Assembly: GCA_035760965.1 (NCBI GenBank)
Contig: DASTRY010000028.1
Coordinates: 1-50,467 of the forward strand
DNA: 50,467 nucleotides
Reading direction: 5' to 3'
DNA from: JADGHX01 sp035760965
Lineage (GTDB): Bacteria > Pseudomonadota > Gammaproteobacteria > Steroidobacterales > Steroidobacteraceae
The position numbers and the translations under genes were made by a program. This document shows, in pieces, positions 24,890 to 32,508 of this stretch; the stretch's first letter is position 1; the number at the start of each line of letters is the position of its first letter. The notes beneath the pieces were generated by a model. The model saw nothing but the letters and a program-made list of their open reading frames with translations. It did not search any database and was not told the DNA's origin.

Positions 24890-25695
24890 CGCTTCTTCTC
24901 CCGATCGCTCGGCAGCACGATGTCCGTCGAGCCGTTCTTGAACACCGCGCGATTGTCCTCCTCGCACGCCCAGTGATCGATGCGCAGGCTCGGGTCCGCG
25001 AGCTTCTTGTAGCGCTTGGTCACGTGCCAGGGCTTGGTGAGCGTCACCGGGTCTTCGACGACGATCTGATCTTCGATGGTGTTCGCGTCGATCTTGCGGA
25101 TGCGCTCGGTGACGTGCGCCTGCTCGCTGTGAATCGCGCCCGTACGGTCGTAGATGCCTTCGCGCAGGCTCACGGTGTCGACGACGAGCGTGTCCCCTTC
25201 CCAGTGTCCGATGGAGTGGCCTTCCCAGAGCGGATAGAGCTCGTCCGCGGGCGGATGCGGGCGTCCGTCGGTGTAGATGCGCCGGATCTCGTTCTGCTGC
25301 TCGTGAATCCACCACACCTGCTCGGGCCGCAGCACGAATTCCTGCAGGAACGGCTCGGCGAGCACGCGCGGGAAGCCCGCCGGCAGGCATTGCGTGAGCG
25401 GGTCGAACTCCTTGCCGGCGATCGCATCCTGCACGACCTTGGCGTACTTCGCCTCGTACTCCGGCTTCAGCGGCGGGAACTCGCGATGCGGGTCCTTGCT
25501 CGAGCTGTCGAAGATGATGCGGCCCTCCATGGTCCACAGGCCGCTCCAGTCGGGAAGCGCATCCCACGTCATCTTCGTGGCGGTGGGCTTCTCGCCGGGC
25601 GCGCCGGCAACGGGCTTGGTCTCAGCGGTGGCGAACCCCCATGCCAGCGCCGCAAGCCCGACGAACGATGCCACCACAAACTTCCGATCGGTCAT
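24886..25695 (-). CDS. Exported protein of unknown function with WEGDTLVVDT motif
   Basis: 269 residues. A Sec signal (FVVASFVGLAALAWGFATA) leads to a soluble periplasmic protein. Conserved parts are LPDWSGLWTM, FPPLKPEYEAKYA, a CLPAGFPRVL segment with the only early cysteine (103), RRIYTDGRPHP (138-148), SIGHWEGDTLVVDT (161-174) and ERIRKIDANTI. These belong to a common but uncharacterised family that I know only as hypothetical proteins next to DUF6152. It heads a four-gene operon. GAGGTCGGG just before ATG 25695 supports the start; the frame is open upstream to 25941 but without family similarity. No enzymatic motif is visible. Confidence 0.78.
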   Translation of the reverse strand: MTDRKFVVASFVGLAALAWGFATAETKPVAGAPGEKPTATKMTWDALPDWSGLWTMEGRIIFDSSSKDPHREFPPLKPEYEAKYAKVVQDAIAGKEFDPLTQCLPAGFPRVLAEPFLQEFVLRPEQVWWIHEQQNEIRRIYTDGRPHPPADELYPLWEGHSIGHWEGDTLVVDTVSLREGIYDRTGAIHSEQAHVTERIRKIDANTIEDQIVVEDPVTLTKPWHVTKRYKKLADPSLRIDHWACEEDNRAVFKNGSTDIVLPSDREKKR

Positions 25696-26060
25696 CCCGA
25701 CCTCGTTGTAGTTGTTGGTTCGATGCCTCAGGCCCGGGACTGTAGGCGCACCGGCCGGCAGGGCGTGAGCGCCGGATGACATGCAAACCACGCCGCGGTG
25801 TAGGGCGGGACGCGCGGATCGGCTCGTGCAGAGCGACTTGCATGCGGCTAGCAGCACTGTTTCACGCTGCCTGACAAGGCTCTCCGCGTGGCCCGGCCGT
25901 ACACTGGCCGCACGAAGCTCGAATCCAGCGGCGCCCTTCATTACGAGCTCGGAGGGTTCACTCTGGGCGTGATGTACGCGTCTCTCGATTCGTCGATGCC
26001 ACGGCCGCGGTCCCGCGGCGTTACGATGCCGCCCGTGAAACGGTCGCTGCGCGAGACGCG
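25696..26060. other. Divergent intergenic region upstream of the unknown/DUF6152 operon and the MFS gene
   Basis: No gene recognised in 365 bp. It must contain the promoters of both flanking transcripts, but I could not pick convincing -35/-10 pairs. A short GC hairpin (GCCGCGG at 26004-26010 against CCGCGGC at 26013-26019) lies about 40 bp before the MFS start. Confidence 0.5.
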
Positions 26061-27260
26061 ATGAAGCCCGGGAGCTGGCCCTCGATTCTGCTCGTCTATC
26101 TCTACGGCGTGCTCGCCTCGGCGTCGCTGAGCAAGCTCATTCCCCTCAGCGAGGTGCTCATCGGCCAGCTCGACATCGGCCCGGCGCAATTCGCGTTGCT
26201 GCTGTCGCTGATCACGCTGCCCGCGGCCATCGTCGGGGCGGCGGTCGGCGGGCTCGTGGATCGCATCGGTCCGTCGCAGGCGCTGATCTTCAGCGCGATC
26301 GCCGGCGCGCTTGCCAACATCGCGTACCTCTTTGCCGAGCACATCGTCGCCTTCGAGCTGATCCGCATCTTCGAAGGGTTCGCGCTGGTAGGAATCTTCG
26401 CGGCGGCGCCCGCACTCATCATGGCGACGACGGTGGACAAGCGCCGCGTGCGCGCAATGGCGCTCTGGGCGACTTACACCCCCGTCGGGTTTTCCACTGG
26501 TTTGCTGCTCGCCGGCGCATTCGTCGCCACCGATCACTGGCGCATCTGCTTCGTCATTCACGCCATTCTCTTCATCAGCATCGCTTCGATGGGCCTCGTG
26601 CTGCCGAACATCGAGCAGCCGGTCGCGATCTTTCGTCCGCACACCCTGCTCTCTCGTCTGAAGGAATTGCTGTCCGGCTACTCGGACCCGATGCTCGTGC
26701 GCCTCGTGCTCGCGCTCGGCTGCGTGGTGTCGATTGGTTTCGGCACGAGCACGGTGTTTCCGACCTGGTTCGCGCACGAACACTCGCTGCCGATCGGAAC
26801 GGCAGCGGGTGTGCTGGCGGTTGCCAACCTCGCCATGATCGGCGGTAGCCTGCTCGCGGGAGCGCTCATCGCAAAGGGTCTGCGTGTGCGAACGCTGTTC
26901 GCCATGCTGGCGGCGGTGGGCATCGCTTCCGGATCGAGTCTATGGTTTCCGCTCACGCCGATGTTGCTGGCGCTCGCTCTGCTCGGCGTCTGGCTCGCGA
27001 CGACCGGGGCCGCCACCGCCACTGTCATGGCGGTGCTCCCGACCGTCGTGCGCAACCCGCAGAAAGGCGCGTCCGCCGCGGGACTCATCAGCCAGACGAG
27101 TGCACTCGTCGCCTTTCTCACGCCGCCGATCTGGATTCCCATCGCGGCGGGCGATCACTGGACGCTGCTCATCGCACTCGTGATGGTCGGGTGGCTTGCG
27201 AGCCTCGCCCTGCTGCCTGTGTGGGGCGAGCGTGCCGCCCCGGCGCCGCTGGTGAGCTGA
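26061..27260 (+). CDS. MFS transporter
   Basis: 399 residues, about 12 hydrophobic segments. The first half carries GGLVDRIGPSQALIF (loop 2-3 motif in relaxed form) and RIFEGFALVGIFAAAPALI in TM4. A central cytoplasmic loop (RPHTLLSRLKELLSGYSDP) separates the halves. The CynX/NimT-like pattern is weak, so the substrate is not assigned. It is a single gene divergent from the DUF6152 operon, and no partner enzyme adjoins it. No clear Shine-Dalgarno precedes the ATG, so the exact start is less sure. It is followed about 115 bp later by tRNA-Val. Confidence 0.82.
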   Translation: MKPGSWPSILLVYLYGVLASASLSKLIPLSEVLIGQLDIGPAQFALLLSLITLPAAIVGAAVGGLVDRIGPSQALIFSAIAGALANIAYLFAEHIVAFELIRIFEGFALVGIFAAAPALIMATTVDKRRVRAMALWATYTPVGFSTGLLLAGAFVATDHWRICFVIHAILFISIASMGLVLPNIEQPVAIFRPHTLLSRLKELLSGYSDPMLVRLVLALGCVVSIGFGTSTVFPTWFAHEHSLPIGTAAGVLAVANLAMIGGSLLAGALIAKGLRVRTLFAMLAAVGIASGSSLWFPLTPMLLALALLGVWLATTGAATATVMAVLPTVVRNPQKGASAAGLISQTSALVAFLTPPIWIPIAAGDHWTLLIALVMVGWLASLALLPVWGERAAPAPLVS

Positions 27261-27374
27261 CGCGAGGCGTGCCGCAGCTGCGCGAGAGCGGCCCAGGTTG
27301 GCGCGGCGCGCCCGATTCCCTAGACTACCGCCCCCGCTCGCCCCGCCCTGGCTCTCGAGGGCAGCTCACGCAGT

Positions 27375-27450
27375 GGGTGGTTAGCTCAGCTGGTAGAGCG
27401 TCGCCCTTACAAGGCGAATGTCGGGGGTTCGAGTCCCTCACCACCCACCA
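27375..27450 (+). tRNA. tRNA-Val (TAC)
   Basis: 76 nt with encoded CCA. The acceptor GGGTGGT pairs with ACCACCC, the D-arm is TAGCTCAGCTGGTAGAGC, the anticodon loop CTTACAA gives TAC, and the T-arm is GGGGGTTCGAGTCCC. It is a single copy here with no integrase or repeat of its 3' end nearby. Confidence 0.96.
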
Positions 27451-27477
27451 ACTCTGACGTGCCGCAGTGGCCAGCTC

Positions 27478-28218
27478 TCACTGCAAGTGCAGCGTCACGC
27501 CCGCGAGCGCGTGCAACGTCCTCGTGTGCGTCACGATTCGCGTTTGCGGAACCAGGTCGATGTCCAGCTTGCCGGCCTCTGCCTTGGCCTCGATGAGCAC
27601 GCCGAAGCGACGATTGAGCCGGTATTCCCCGCCACCGAAGATCTGCACGCCACTGCCGGCATAACGGTAGTCGGCGCCGACGGACACGTCGTTGATCGTG
27701 CCCTCGGCATGCGGCCAATAGCCGACAAGTCCGACGCCGGCGTGCGTCGACCAGCCGCGCGCGAAGCCGCCGACGGAGTCGGCGTCAGTCCAGCGGTACG
27801 CGGCGTTGAGCGCAGCGAGATTCACGCCGTGCGAGATCTCCAGCGCCTGCACCCGATTCGCGAGCGGCGCGCGCTCGTTGAGCGGCACGCCGTTCCAGCG
27901 GCCGCTCACGGAGGTCGCGCGATCCGTCTGCGCGTACATCTTGTAGTGCGTGAAGTCGAAGGTGCCGCCCAGGCGCGCGGCGGCGCTCGGGTAGTACGCA
28001 ACGCGCAACCCGTAGTACGGCGAATCCTCGAATGGCCGCGCTTCCCAATGCACGTCACCGAACGTCGCATCCGAATCAGACGCGGATTGCCTCACGCGCA
28101 GATTGCTGTCGCGCGTCCAAGAGCTACCGGTATAGAGCGTCAGGGCCCATTCGGCGCGGGCCTCCTCGCACGTCCCGACCAGGAACACGCATAGAACGAT
28201 GGCGATAGGCCGCCGCAT
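27478..28218 (-). CDS. Outer-membrane beta-barrel protein resembling lipid A oxidase (LpxQ-like)
   Basis: 246 residues with a Sec signal (IAIVLCVFLVGTCEEARA). Alternating hydrophobic strands run to a C-terminal aromatic-poor last strand (LAGVTLHLQ). The pattern WALTLYTGSSWTRDSNLRV, FGDVHWEARPFEDSPYYGLRVAYY, LGGTFDFTHYKMYA, then ISHGVNLAALN is shared with proteins annotated as LpxQ, the Rhizobium outer-membrane enzyme that oxidises the proximal glucosamine of lipid A to aminogluconate. An eight-stranded barrel of OmpA size fits. Whether catalysis is retained cannot be judged from sequence. Single gene, convergent with tRNA-Val and divergent from the PilZ gene across 112 bp. Confidence 0.6.
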   Translation of the reverse strand: MRRPIAIVLCVFLVGTCEEARAEWALTLYTGSSWTRDSNLRVRQSASDSDATFGDVHWEARPFEDSPYYGLRVAYYPSAAARLGGTFDFTHYKMYAQTDRATSVSGRWNGVPLNERAPLANRVQALEISHGVNLAALNAAYRWTDADSVGGFARGWSTHAGVGLVGYWPHAEGTINDVSVGADYRYAGSGVQIFGGGEYRLNRRFGVLIEAKAEAGKLDIDLVPQTRIVTHTRTLHALAGVTLHLQ

Positions 28219-28330
28219 TCACCGTCCTCATCTACCTGCGCGGAGTCCCAGCTGACTCAGCCGCGAACTCTCGCGCGCGCCGGGCGTTCCACTCACAGCG
28301 CTCGCACGCACAATTATCGAGACAGCCGCC

Positions 28331-28729
28331 ATGGAGCATCGATGGGGTAATCGCCGGGAGATATCGCACGCCGTGCGCGTGCGTACACCGGCTGGACTGG
28401 TCGCGACCGGCACGCTCCGCAACATCAGCATGAGTGGCGCTCTCCTCCACACGGACGCGCCGCTGCAGCTCTTGGGCCACCTCGAAGTGCAGATGTTCGC
28501 CAGGTCGGAGGTCGTGCATCCGATCAACGCCGCCGCTGCGCATGTCGTGCGCAGATGCGCTGGAGGATACGGGATCGAGTGGGCGGAGCTATCGCCCCCG
28601 GCAGTTCAGCTCTTGACCAGCATCCTGGCAGAAACGAAGCGGCAGGCACGGCAGCCCCTCGTCGAGCCGGACGCGCAGACGCCGCAGCGCGCCGTGCCGG
28701 TCCGCCGGCGCAAGATCCGGCGGCGGTGA
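28331..28729 (+). CDS. PilZ domain protein (c-di-GMP receptor candidate)
   Basis: 132 residues. The c-di-GMP-binding signature is present: an N-terminal Arg-rich part RWGNRREI (4-11, RxxxR-type) and NISMSGALL (31-39, the (D/N)xSxxG motif). Beta strands follow (GHLEVQMF, AAAHVVRRCAGGYGIEWAEL). The C-terminus after about residue 105 is a basic Arg-rich tail (VPVRRRKIRRR). Such stand-alone PilZ proteins bind c-di-GMP and act on motility, polysaccharide export or pili through a partner; none adjoins it. Cytosolic. No clear Shine-Dalgarno. Confidence 0.85.
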   Translation: MEHRWGNRREISHAVRVRTPAGLVATGTLRNISMSGALLHTDAPLQLLGHLEVQMFARSEVVHPINAAAAHVVRRCAGGYGIEWAELSPPAVQLLTSILAETKRQARQPLVEPDAQTPQRAVPVRRRKIRRR

Positions 28730-28759
28730 CACGAACGAGCGGGCTGCTCGCGAAGGCCG

Positions 28760-29440
28760 TTAGCGCTCGCGCTCTTCGCCCTTCGACTCGGAGCTCGCGG
28801 TACGGATCTTCGAATCGAGCGAAGACGCCATGTCCTTGTGCTCCTCGAGCGTCGGGAGCGTCTTCTGCGCGAACGCAGCTAGGTCCTTGTCGCTCGACTG
28901 CTGCGCCTCCGTGAACAACGCAACGGCCTTGGAGTGATCCTTGTCCATCGCCTCGGCATACGCCTTGTCGAACGCCGCACCGGACTTGCTGCTCAGCTTC
29001 TGCACCATGGCCTGGTGCTCGGCGTCGAGCTTGGCCGGTACCTGATAGCCCTTCTCCTGCGCGATCTGCTTCAGCTGCTCATTCGCCTTGCTGTGATCCG
29101 CGACCATGCGCTCGCCGAATGCGCGTACGTCAGGGTTCTCGGATTTCTGCTGCGCGAGCTTGCCCAGCTCGACTTCCGTCATGCCGTCCAGCGCAGCTTT
29201 CTGGACGAACGTCTTCGGGTCCTCGCCGCCGGTCTTGCCGGCCGAGGCCATGTGGTGCCGCATGTCACCGTGGGTCGCTTCGCGCTGATGCGGTGACGAT
29301 GCCGCGCCGGGGCCCGTCTCACCCGGGCTCGTCGTGCTGGGGCTCGTCGGGTCGGACGTGCTCGGTGTCTGGGCTCCCGCATAGCCGGCAAACAGCAGCG
29401 CACTCGCCGCGAGCAAAACGACCTGATTTCGATGGTTCAT
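28760..29440 (-). CDS. DUF4142 domain exported protein
   Basis: 226 residues. A Sec signal (QVVLLAASALLFAGYAGAQ) and a Thr/Ser/Pro-rich low-complexity stretch (25-50) precede the helical DUF4142 domain: TFVQKAALDGMTEVELGKLA, RAFGERMVADHSKANEQLKQ, DKAYAEAMDKDHSKAVALF, FAQKTLPTLEEHKDMA. The paired His in ADHSKAN and KDHSKAV positions suggest a ferritin-like four-helix bundle. The role is unknown; members are often stress-induced periplasmic proteins. GGAGG sits six bases before ATG 29440, so the ten extra codons further up are not used. Confidence 0.88.
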   Translation of the reverse strand: MNHRNQVVLLAASALLFAGYAGAQTPSTSDPTSPSTTSPGETGPGAASSPHQREATHGDMRHHMASAGKTGGEDPKTFVQKAALDGMTEVELGKLAQQKSENPDVRAFGERMVADHSKANEQLKQIAQEKGYQVPAKLDAEHQAMVQKLSSKSGAAFDKAYAEAMDKDHSKAVALFTEAQQSSDKDLAAFAQKTLPTLEEHKDMASSLDSKIRTASSESKGEERER

Positions 29441-29579
29441 GATGTGCCTCCGAGATGAAGACGAAGACACTGCCCGACTCGCAGTGCGCGCGGCATCGCG
29501 ATTCGCCGGATAACGGCGTACGAAGCGTCCTACAGCCGAGGCGGGTTATCTCAGGTCAAGTGCAGCTTCGCTCGGGTGC

Positions 29580-30584
29580 TTACGCGGTCGTGAGCACGGC
29601 GGCTCCCCGCAGCTCTCCGTGAGCGAGTGCGCTGGTTGCCTCCGCAGCCTGCACGAGCGGGAAGAGCTGGATCACGGGGCGAAGATCGATGTCGGCCGCG
29701 AGCCGCATGAACTCGCGACCATCCGCACGCGTGAGATTCGCGACCGAGCTCACGGAGCGCTCGCCCCAGAGCAACGCATACGGGAAGGACGGGATGTCGC
29801 TCATGTGAATGCCCGCGCAAACCACGCGCCCGCCCTTGCGAACCGCCGCAAGCGCCGTCGGCACGAGCGCGCCCACGGGCGCGAAGATGATCGCTGCGTC
29901 GAGCGGCTCGGGCGGCATCTCGTCGGACGCGCCGGCCCACACGGCGCCGAGCTCGCGTGCGAATTGTTGAGCGGCCGCATCGCCGGAGCGCGTGAATGCG
30001 AACACCCGTCGGTCCTGCACCCGAGCGATCTGACAAAGCAAATGCGCCGCCGCGCCGAACCCGTACAGCCCGAGGCGGCGGCCGTCTCCCGCCGCGCGAT
30101 ACGCGCGATAGCCGATGAGGCCCGCGCATAGGAGCGGAGTCGCCTCCGCATCGGAATAGCGTTCGGGAATGGACAAGCAATACCGCGCATCCGCGACGAC
30201 GTAGTCGGCATAGCCGCCGTCGACCGTGCAGCCGGTGAACTGCGCGAGCTCGCACAGATTCTCCAGTCCCCGGCGGCACTCGGGGCACTCGCCGCACGTC
30301 CACCCGAGCCACGGCACGCCCACGCGCTCGCCCGGAGCACGGTCCTTCACCGCACTGCCGACCTCGACGATGCGACCGACGATCTCGTGCCCGGGCGTCA
30401 CCGGATAGCGCGCATTGGGCAGCTCGCCATCGAGCACGTGCAGGTCCGTCCGACACACGCCGCAGGCACTCACCTTGATGAGCACATCGTGCTCGCCGAG
30501 CGTACGGACAGGCGTCTCTTCGAGCCGCAGGCCCGTGTGAGGACCGCTCACCCGCATGGCACGCATCGTCGTAGGCCGACTCAT
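29580..30584 (-). CDS. Zinc-dependent alcohol dehydrogenase (medium-chain family)
   Basis: 334 residues. Catalytic zinc ligands are Cys44 (CGVCRTDLH), His66-Glu67 (PGHEIVG) and Cys153. Structural zinc ligands are Cys97, Cys100, Cys103 and Cys111 (CGECPECRRGLENLC). The Rossmann glycines GLYGFGAAAHL are at 172-182. It oxidises alcohols or reduces aldehydes with NAD(H), and GLENLCELAQFTGCTVDGGYADY places it near the AdhA/AdhP-like bacterial group. GAGGAGG lies before the ATG. It is a single gene whose downstream neighbour is convergent DUF4142. A cytosolic enzyme; the substrate is not predicted. Confidence 0.92.
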   Translation of the reverse strand: MSRPTTMRAMRVSGPHTGLRLEETPVRTLGEHDVLIKVSACGVCRTDLHVLDGELPNARYPVTPGHEIVGRIVEVGSAVKDRAPGERVGVPWLGWTCGECPECRRGLENLCELAQFTGCTVDGGYADYVVADARYCLSIPERYSDAEATPLLCAGLIGYRAYRAAGDGRRLGLYGFGAAAHLLCQIARVQDRRVFAFTRSGDAAAQQFARELGAVWAGASDEMPPEPLDAAIIFAPVGALVPTALAAVRKGGRVVCAGIHMSDIPSFPYALLWGERSVSSVANLTRADGREFMRLAADIDLRPVIQLFPLVQAAEATSALAHGELRGAAVLTTA

Positions 30585-30937
30585 GGCTGTACCTCCTCGA
30601 GAGAGAGAGCGGGAATCTTCACACGATTCGCCCTGCCCCGTTGCGGGTCAGGCCCGCATTCGCTGCCGCCCAGGCGGTATGCAATGGACCGGATCGATCC
30701 GTACGGCCGCCATCGAGTCTCGGCGGCTATGTCGCCCTCGCCAGACACATGGCGCTCCGCTGCCATACGCCAACTCGCCGCGCAATACGCCGTAGGTGAG
30801 ACTTTTCGCTTCCTCGCCCGGCAATGCGCGAGCTCCGTTCAACTGAAACTGTCGCGCGCCGCCGCCATCGTCCGTCCGATGGACATCGGAAATGTCCCGA
30901 ATCGAGTAAGCCCTTCTACGGATATCGCGATTTGAAA

Positions 30938-30951
30938 GATAGCATGCTATC
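30938..30951. promoter_or_regulatory. Perfect 14-bp palindrome, possible repressor operator
   Basis: GATAGCATGCTATC reads the same on both strands, with A and ATT flanks, so the half-sites are close to AGATAGCA and TGCTATCA. The TGCTATCA / TGATAGCA pair is the half-site of FitA/VapB-type ribbon-helix-helix antitoxins. No toxin-antitoxin genes adjoin it, so the binding protein is unknown. Confidence 0.5.
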
Positions 30952-30985
30952 ATTCTCGCACCCTGACCCCCTCAGGGTTTCCTTG

Positions 30986-31024
30986 GATGCCATCGTTCGG
31001 AAACGGGCGATGGCATCTTTTTAT
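30986..31024 (+). terminator. Rho-independent terminator, plus strand, with no plus-strand gene upstream
   Basis: GATGCCATCG (30986-30995) pairs perfectly with CGATGGCATC (31008-31017) over a 12-nt loop, followed directly by TTTTTATT. The T-run is on the plus-strand side only; read from the minus strand no T-run follows the stem, so it does not serve the convergent cheB. Confidence 0.85.
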
Positions 31025-31033
31025 TGGGCGCCT

Positions 31034-32140
31034 CTAGCGCCCCGCGGCGCGCGTGATGTCCATGGACTGGCTGAGCTGCAGCACGGCGCCGGCCACCTCC
31101 TCCAGCGCCAGCACCTGCTCGGCGGCGCCGAGCGCCACCGCTTCGCCCGGCATGCCCCACACCACGCTCGTCGCTTCGTCCTGCGCGATCGTGCGACTGC
31201 CCGCTTCACGCATCTCTTTCAGCCCCCGCGCGCCGTCCTTCCCCATACCGGTGAGCAGCACGCCGATGGCGTTGCGACCCGCGTTCTGAGCCACCGAGCG
31301 GAACAGCACGTCCACCGACGGTCGATGTCGATTCACGGGCGTGCCGGCGTCGAGCTTGCACACATAGCGCGCTCCATCCCGCTGCAACAGCAGATGCTGA
31401 TCGCCCGGAGCGATGTACACGTGTCCCGGCAAGACCTGCTGTCCGTCGCGCGCCTCGCAAACCGTCATCTGACAGCACGCATCCATGCGCAGTGCGAATG
31501 CCTCGCTGAATGCCTTCGGTATGTGCTGCGCGATCAGAACGCCGGGGGCGTCCGCGGGAAGGCTCGTCAATACGGTCTTGATGGCCTCGGTGCCGCCCGT
31601 CGAAGCGCCGATCGCGATGATGCGATCGGTGGTGCGCAGCGGCCGCGCGGGTCCGCCGCTCGTCTGCGGGATGATCGCGTCGGCACTGTACTTCGGCGGC
31701 ACCGACGGGATCGTCGCGGCGAGCGCGCGTACCCGGGCACCGGCGGCCGCTTTCACTTTCGCGATCAGCTCGTCGCGATAGTCCCGCAGCGTGGCGGCGA
31801 CATCCACTTTCGGCTTCGGCAGATAGTCGACCGCCCCCAGTGCCAGCGCATCGAGCGTGACATCCGCGCCCCGCTCGGTGAGCGAGGACACCATGACGAC
31901 GGGCATGGGGCGCAAGCGCATCAGATTGCGCAAGAACGTGAGCCCATCCATGCGCGGCATTTCGATATCGAGGGTCAGCACGTCCGGATTGAGGGATTTG
32001 ATCTTCTCGCGCGCCGCGTGCGCGTCGTTGGCCGTGCCAACCACTTCGATGTGCGGATCGGCGGCGAGCATCTCGCCGAGCAACTGCCGGACCAGCGCGG
32101 AATCATCGACGATGAGCACGCGTATGCGTCGTGAAGCCAT
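31034..32140 (-). CDS. cheB: Protein-glutamate methylesterase / glutamine deamidase CheB
   Basis: 368 residues. An N-terminal receiver domain (1-125) has the acidic pair Asp12-Asp13, phospho-acceptor Asp58 in LTLDIEMPRMDG and Lys109 in YLPKPK. A linker of about 45 residues leads to the CheB methylesterase domain with catalytic Ser180 (AIGASTGG), His206 (AQHIP) and Asp302 (LLTGMGKDGA). It demethylates chemoreceptors when phosphorylated by CheA. ATG 32140 (AAGG six bases upstream) starts at the receiver domain; longer frames add unrelated sequence. No cheA, cheR, cheW or receptor gene is in the window, so this copy stands alone, which is unusual. Confidence 0.93.
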   Translation of the reverse strand: MASRRIRVLIVDDSALVRQLLGEMLAADPHIEVVGTANDAHAAREKIKSLNPDVLTLDIEMPRMDGLTFLRNLMRLRPMPVVMVSSLTERGADVTLDALALGAVDYLPKPKVDVAATLRDYRDELIAKVKAAAGARVRALAATIPSVPPKYSADAIIPQTSGGPARPLRTTDRIIAIGASTGGTEAIKTVLTSLPADAPGVLIAQHIPKAFSEAFALRMDACCQMTVCEARDGQQVLPGHVYIAPGDQHLLLQRDGARYVCKLDAGTPVNRHRPSVDVLFRSVAQNAGRNAIGVLLTGMGKDGARGLKEMREAGSRTIAQDEATSVVWGMPGEAVALGAAEQVLALEEVAGAVLQLSQSMDITRAAGR

Positions 32141-32508
32141 GCAGAGCCTTGTTCTCGTGTAGTCGCCCCTAGCGGCGCACGCGCACTCTACAGGTGTCTG
32201 TAAATAAAGCCATACCCGGCAGGATGCGGTCGATACGGAGGCGAAGCGTAGTGCTACGTAGGACGCGCGCACCCCGCGAGAGCGGCGCACCGTCGGCGGT
32301 GCCGCGCAATCCTTGCCGGCACCCGACCAGCGGGCAGCGCCGAGTCGGGGCTCACCCCGTCAGCGAGCCCGCGCGCACAGTGCGGCCTCGCGCAGCGAGG
32401 TCACGCTCAGAAAGAGCGACGTCGTCGTCCAGCGGGGCACGGATCACGCCTGGGAGAATCGCTCCGACAAGATGGCGCGCATGGCCTTCTTCCACATCGA
32501 CGCGGAGC
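32141..32508. other. Intergenic region between cheB and trehalase genes
   Basis: Nothing convincing in 368 bp. The part next to cheB is somewhat AT-richer (TGTCTGTAAATAAAGCC near 32191-32210) and is probably its promoter. A short plus-strand frame ending at 32561 overlaps the trehalase 3' end and looks like a shadow. Confidence 0.5.

Larger units (their letters stand above)
30585..31033. other. Gene-free region holding an orphan palindrome and intrinsic terminator
   Basis: I see no protein gene in this 449-bp gap between the alcohol dehydrogenase start and the cheB stop. Its right part (30900-31025) is clearly less GC-rich than the surroundings. It holds a GGACAT/ATGTCC hairpin (30881-30897), a 14-bp palindrome (30938-30951), an ACCCTGA/TCAGGGT hairpin (30960-30978) and a plus-strand terminator (30986-31022). 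Confidence 0.7.

Noticed and set aside
30387..30953. Small frames in the gap upstream of the alcohol dehydrogenase
   Set aside because: No codon bias, family similarity or ribosome-binding site; partly antisense to the dehydrogenase.
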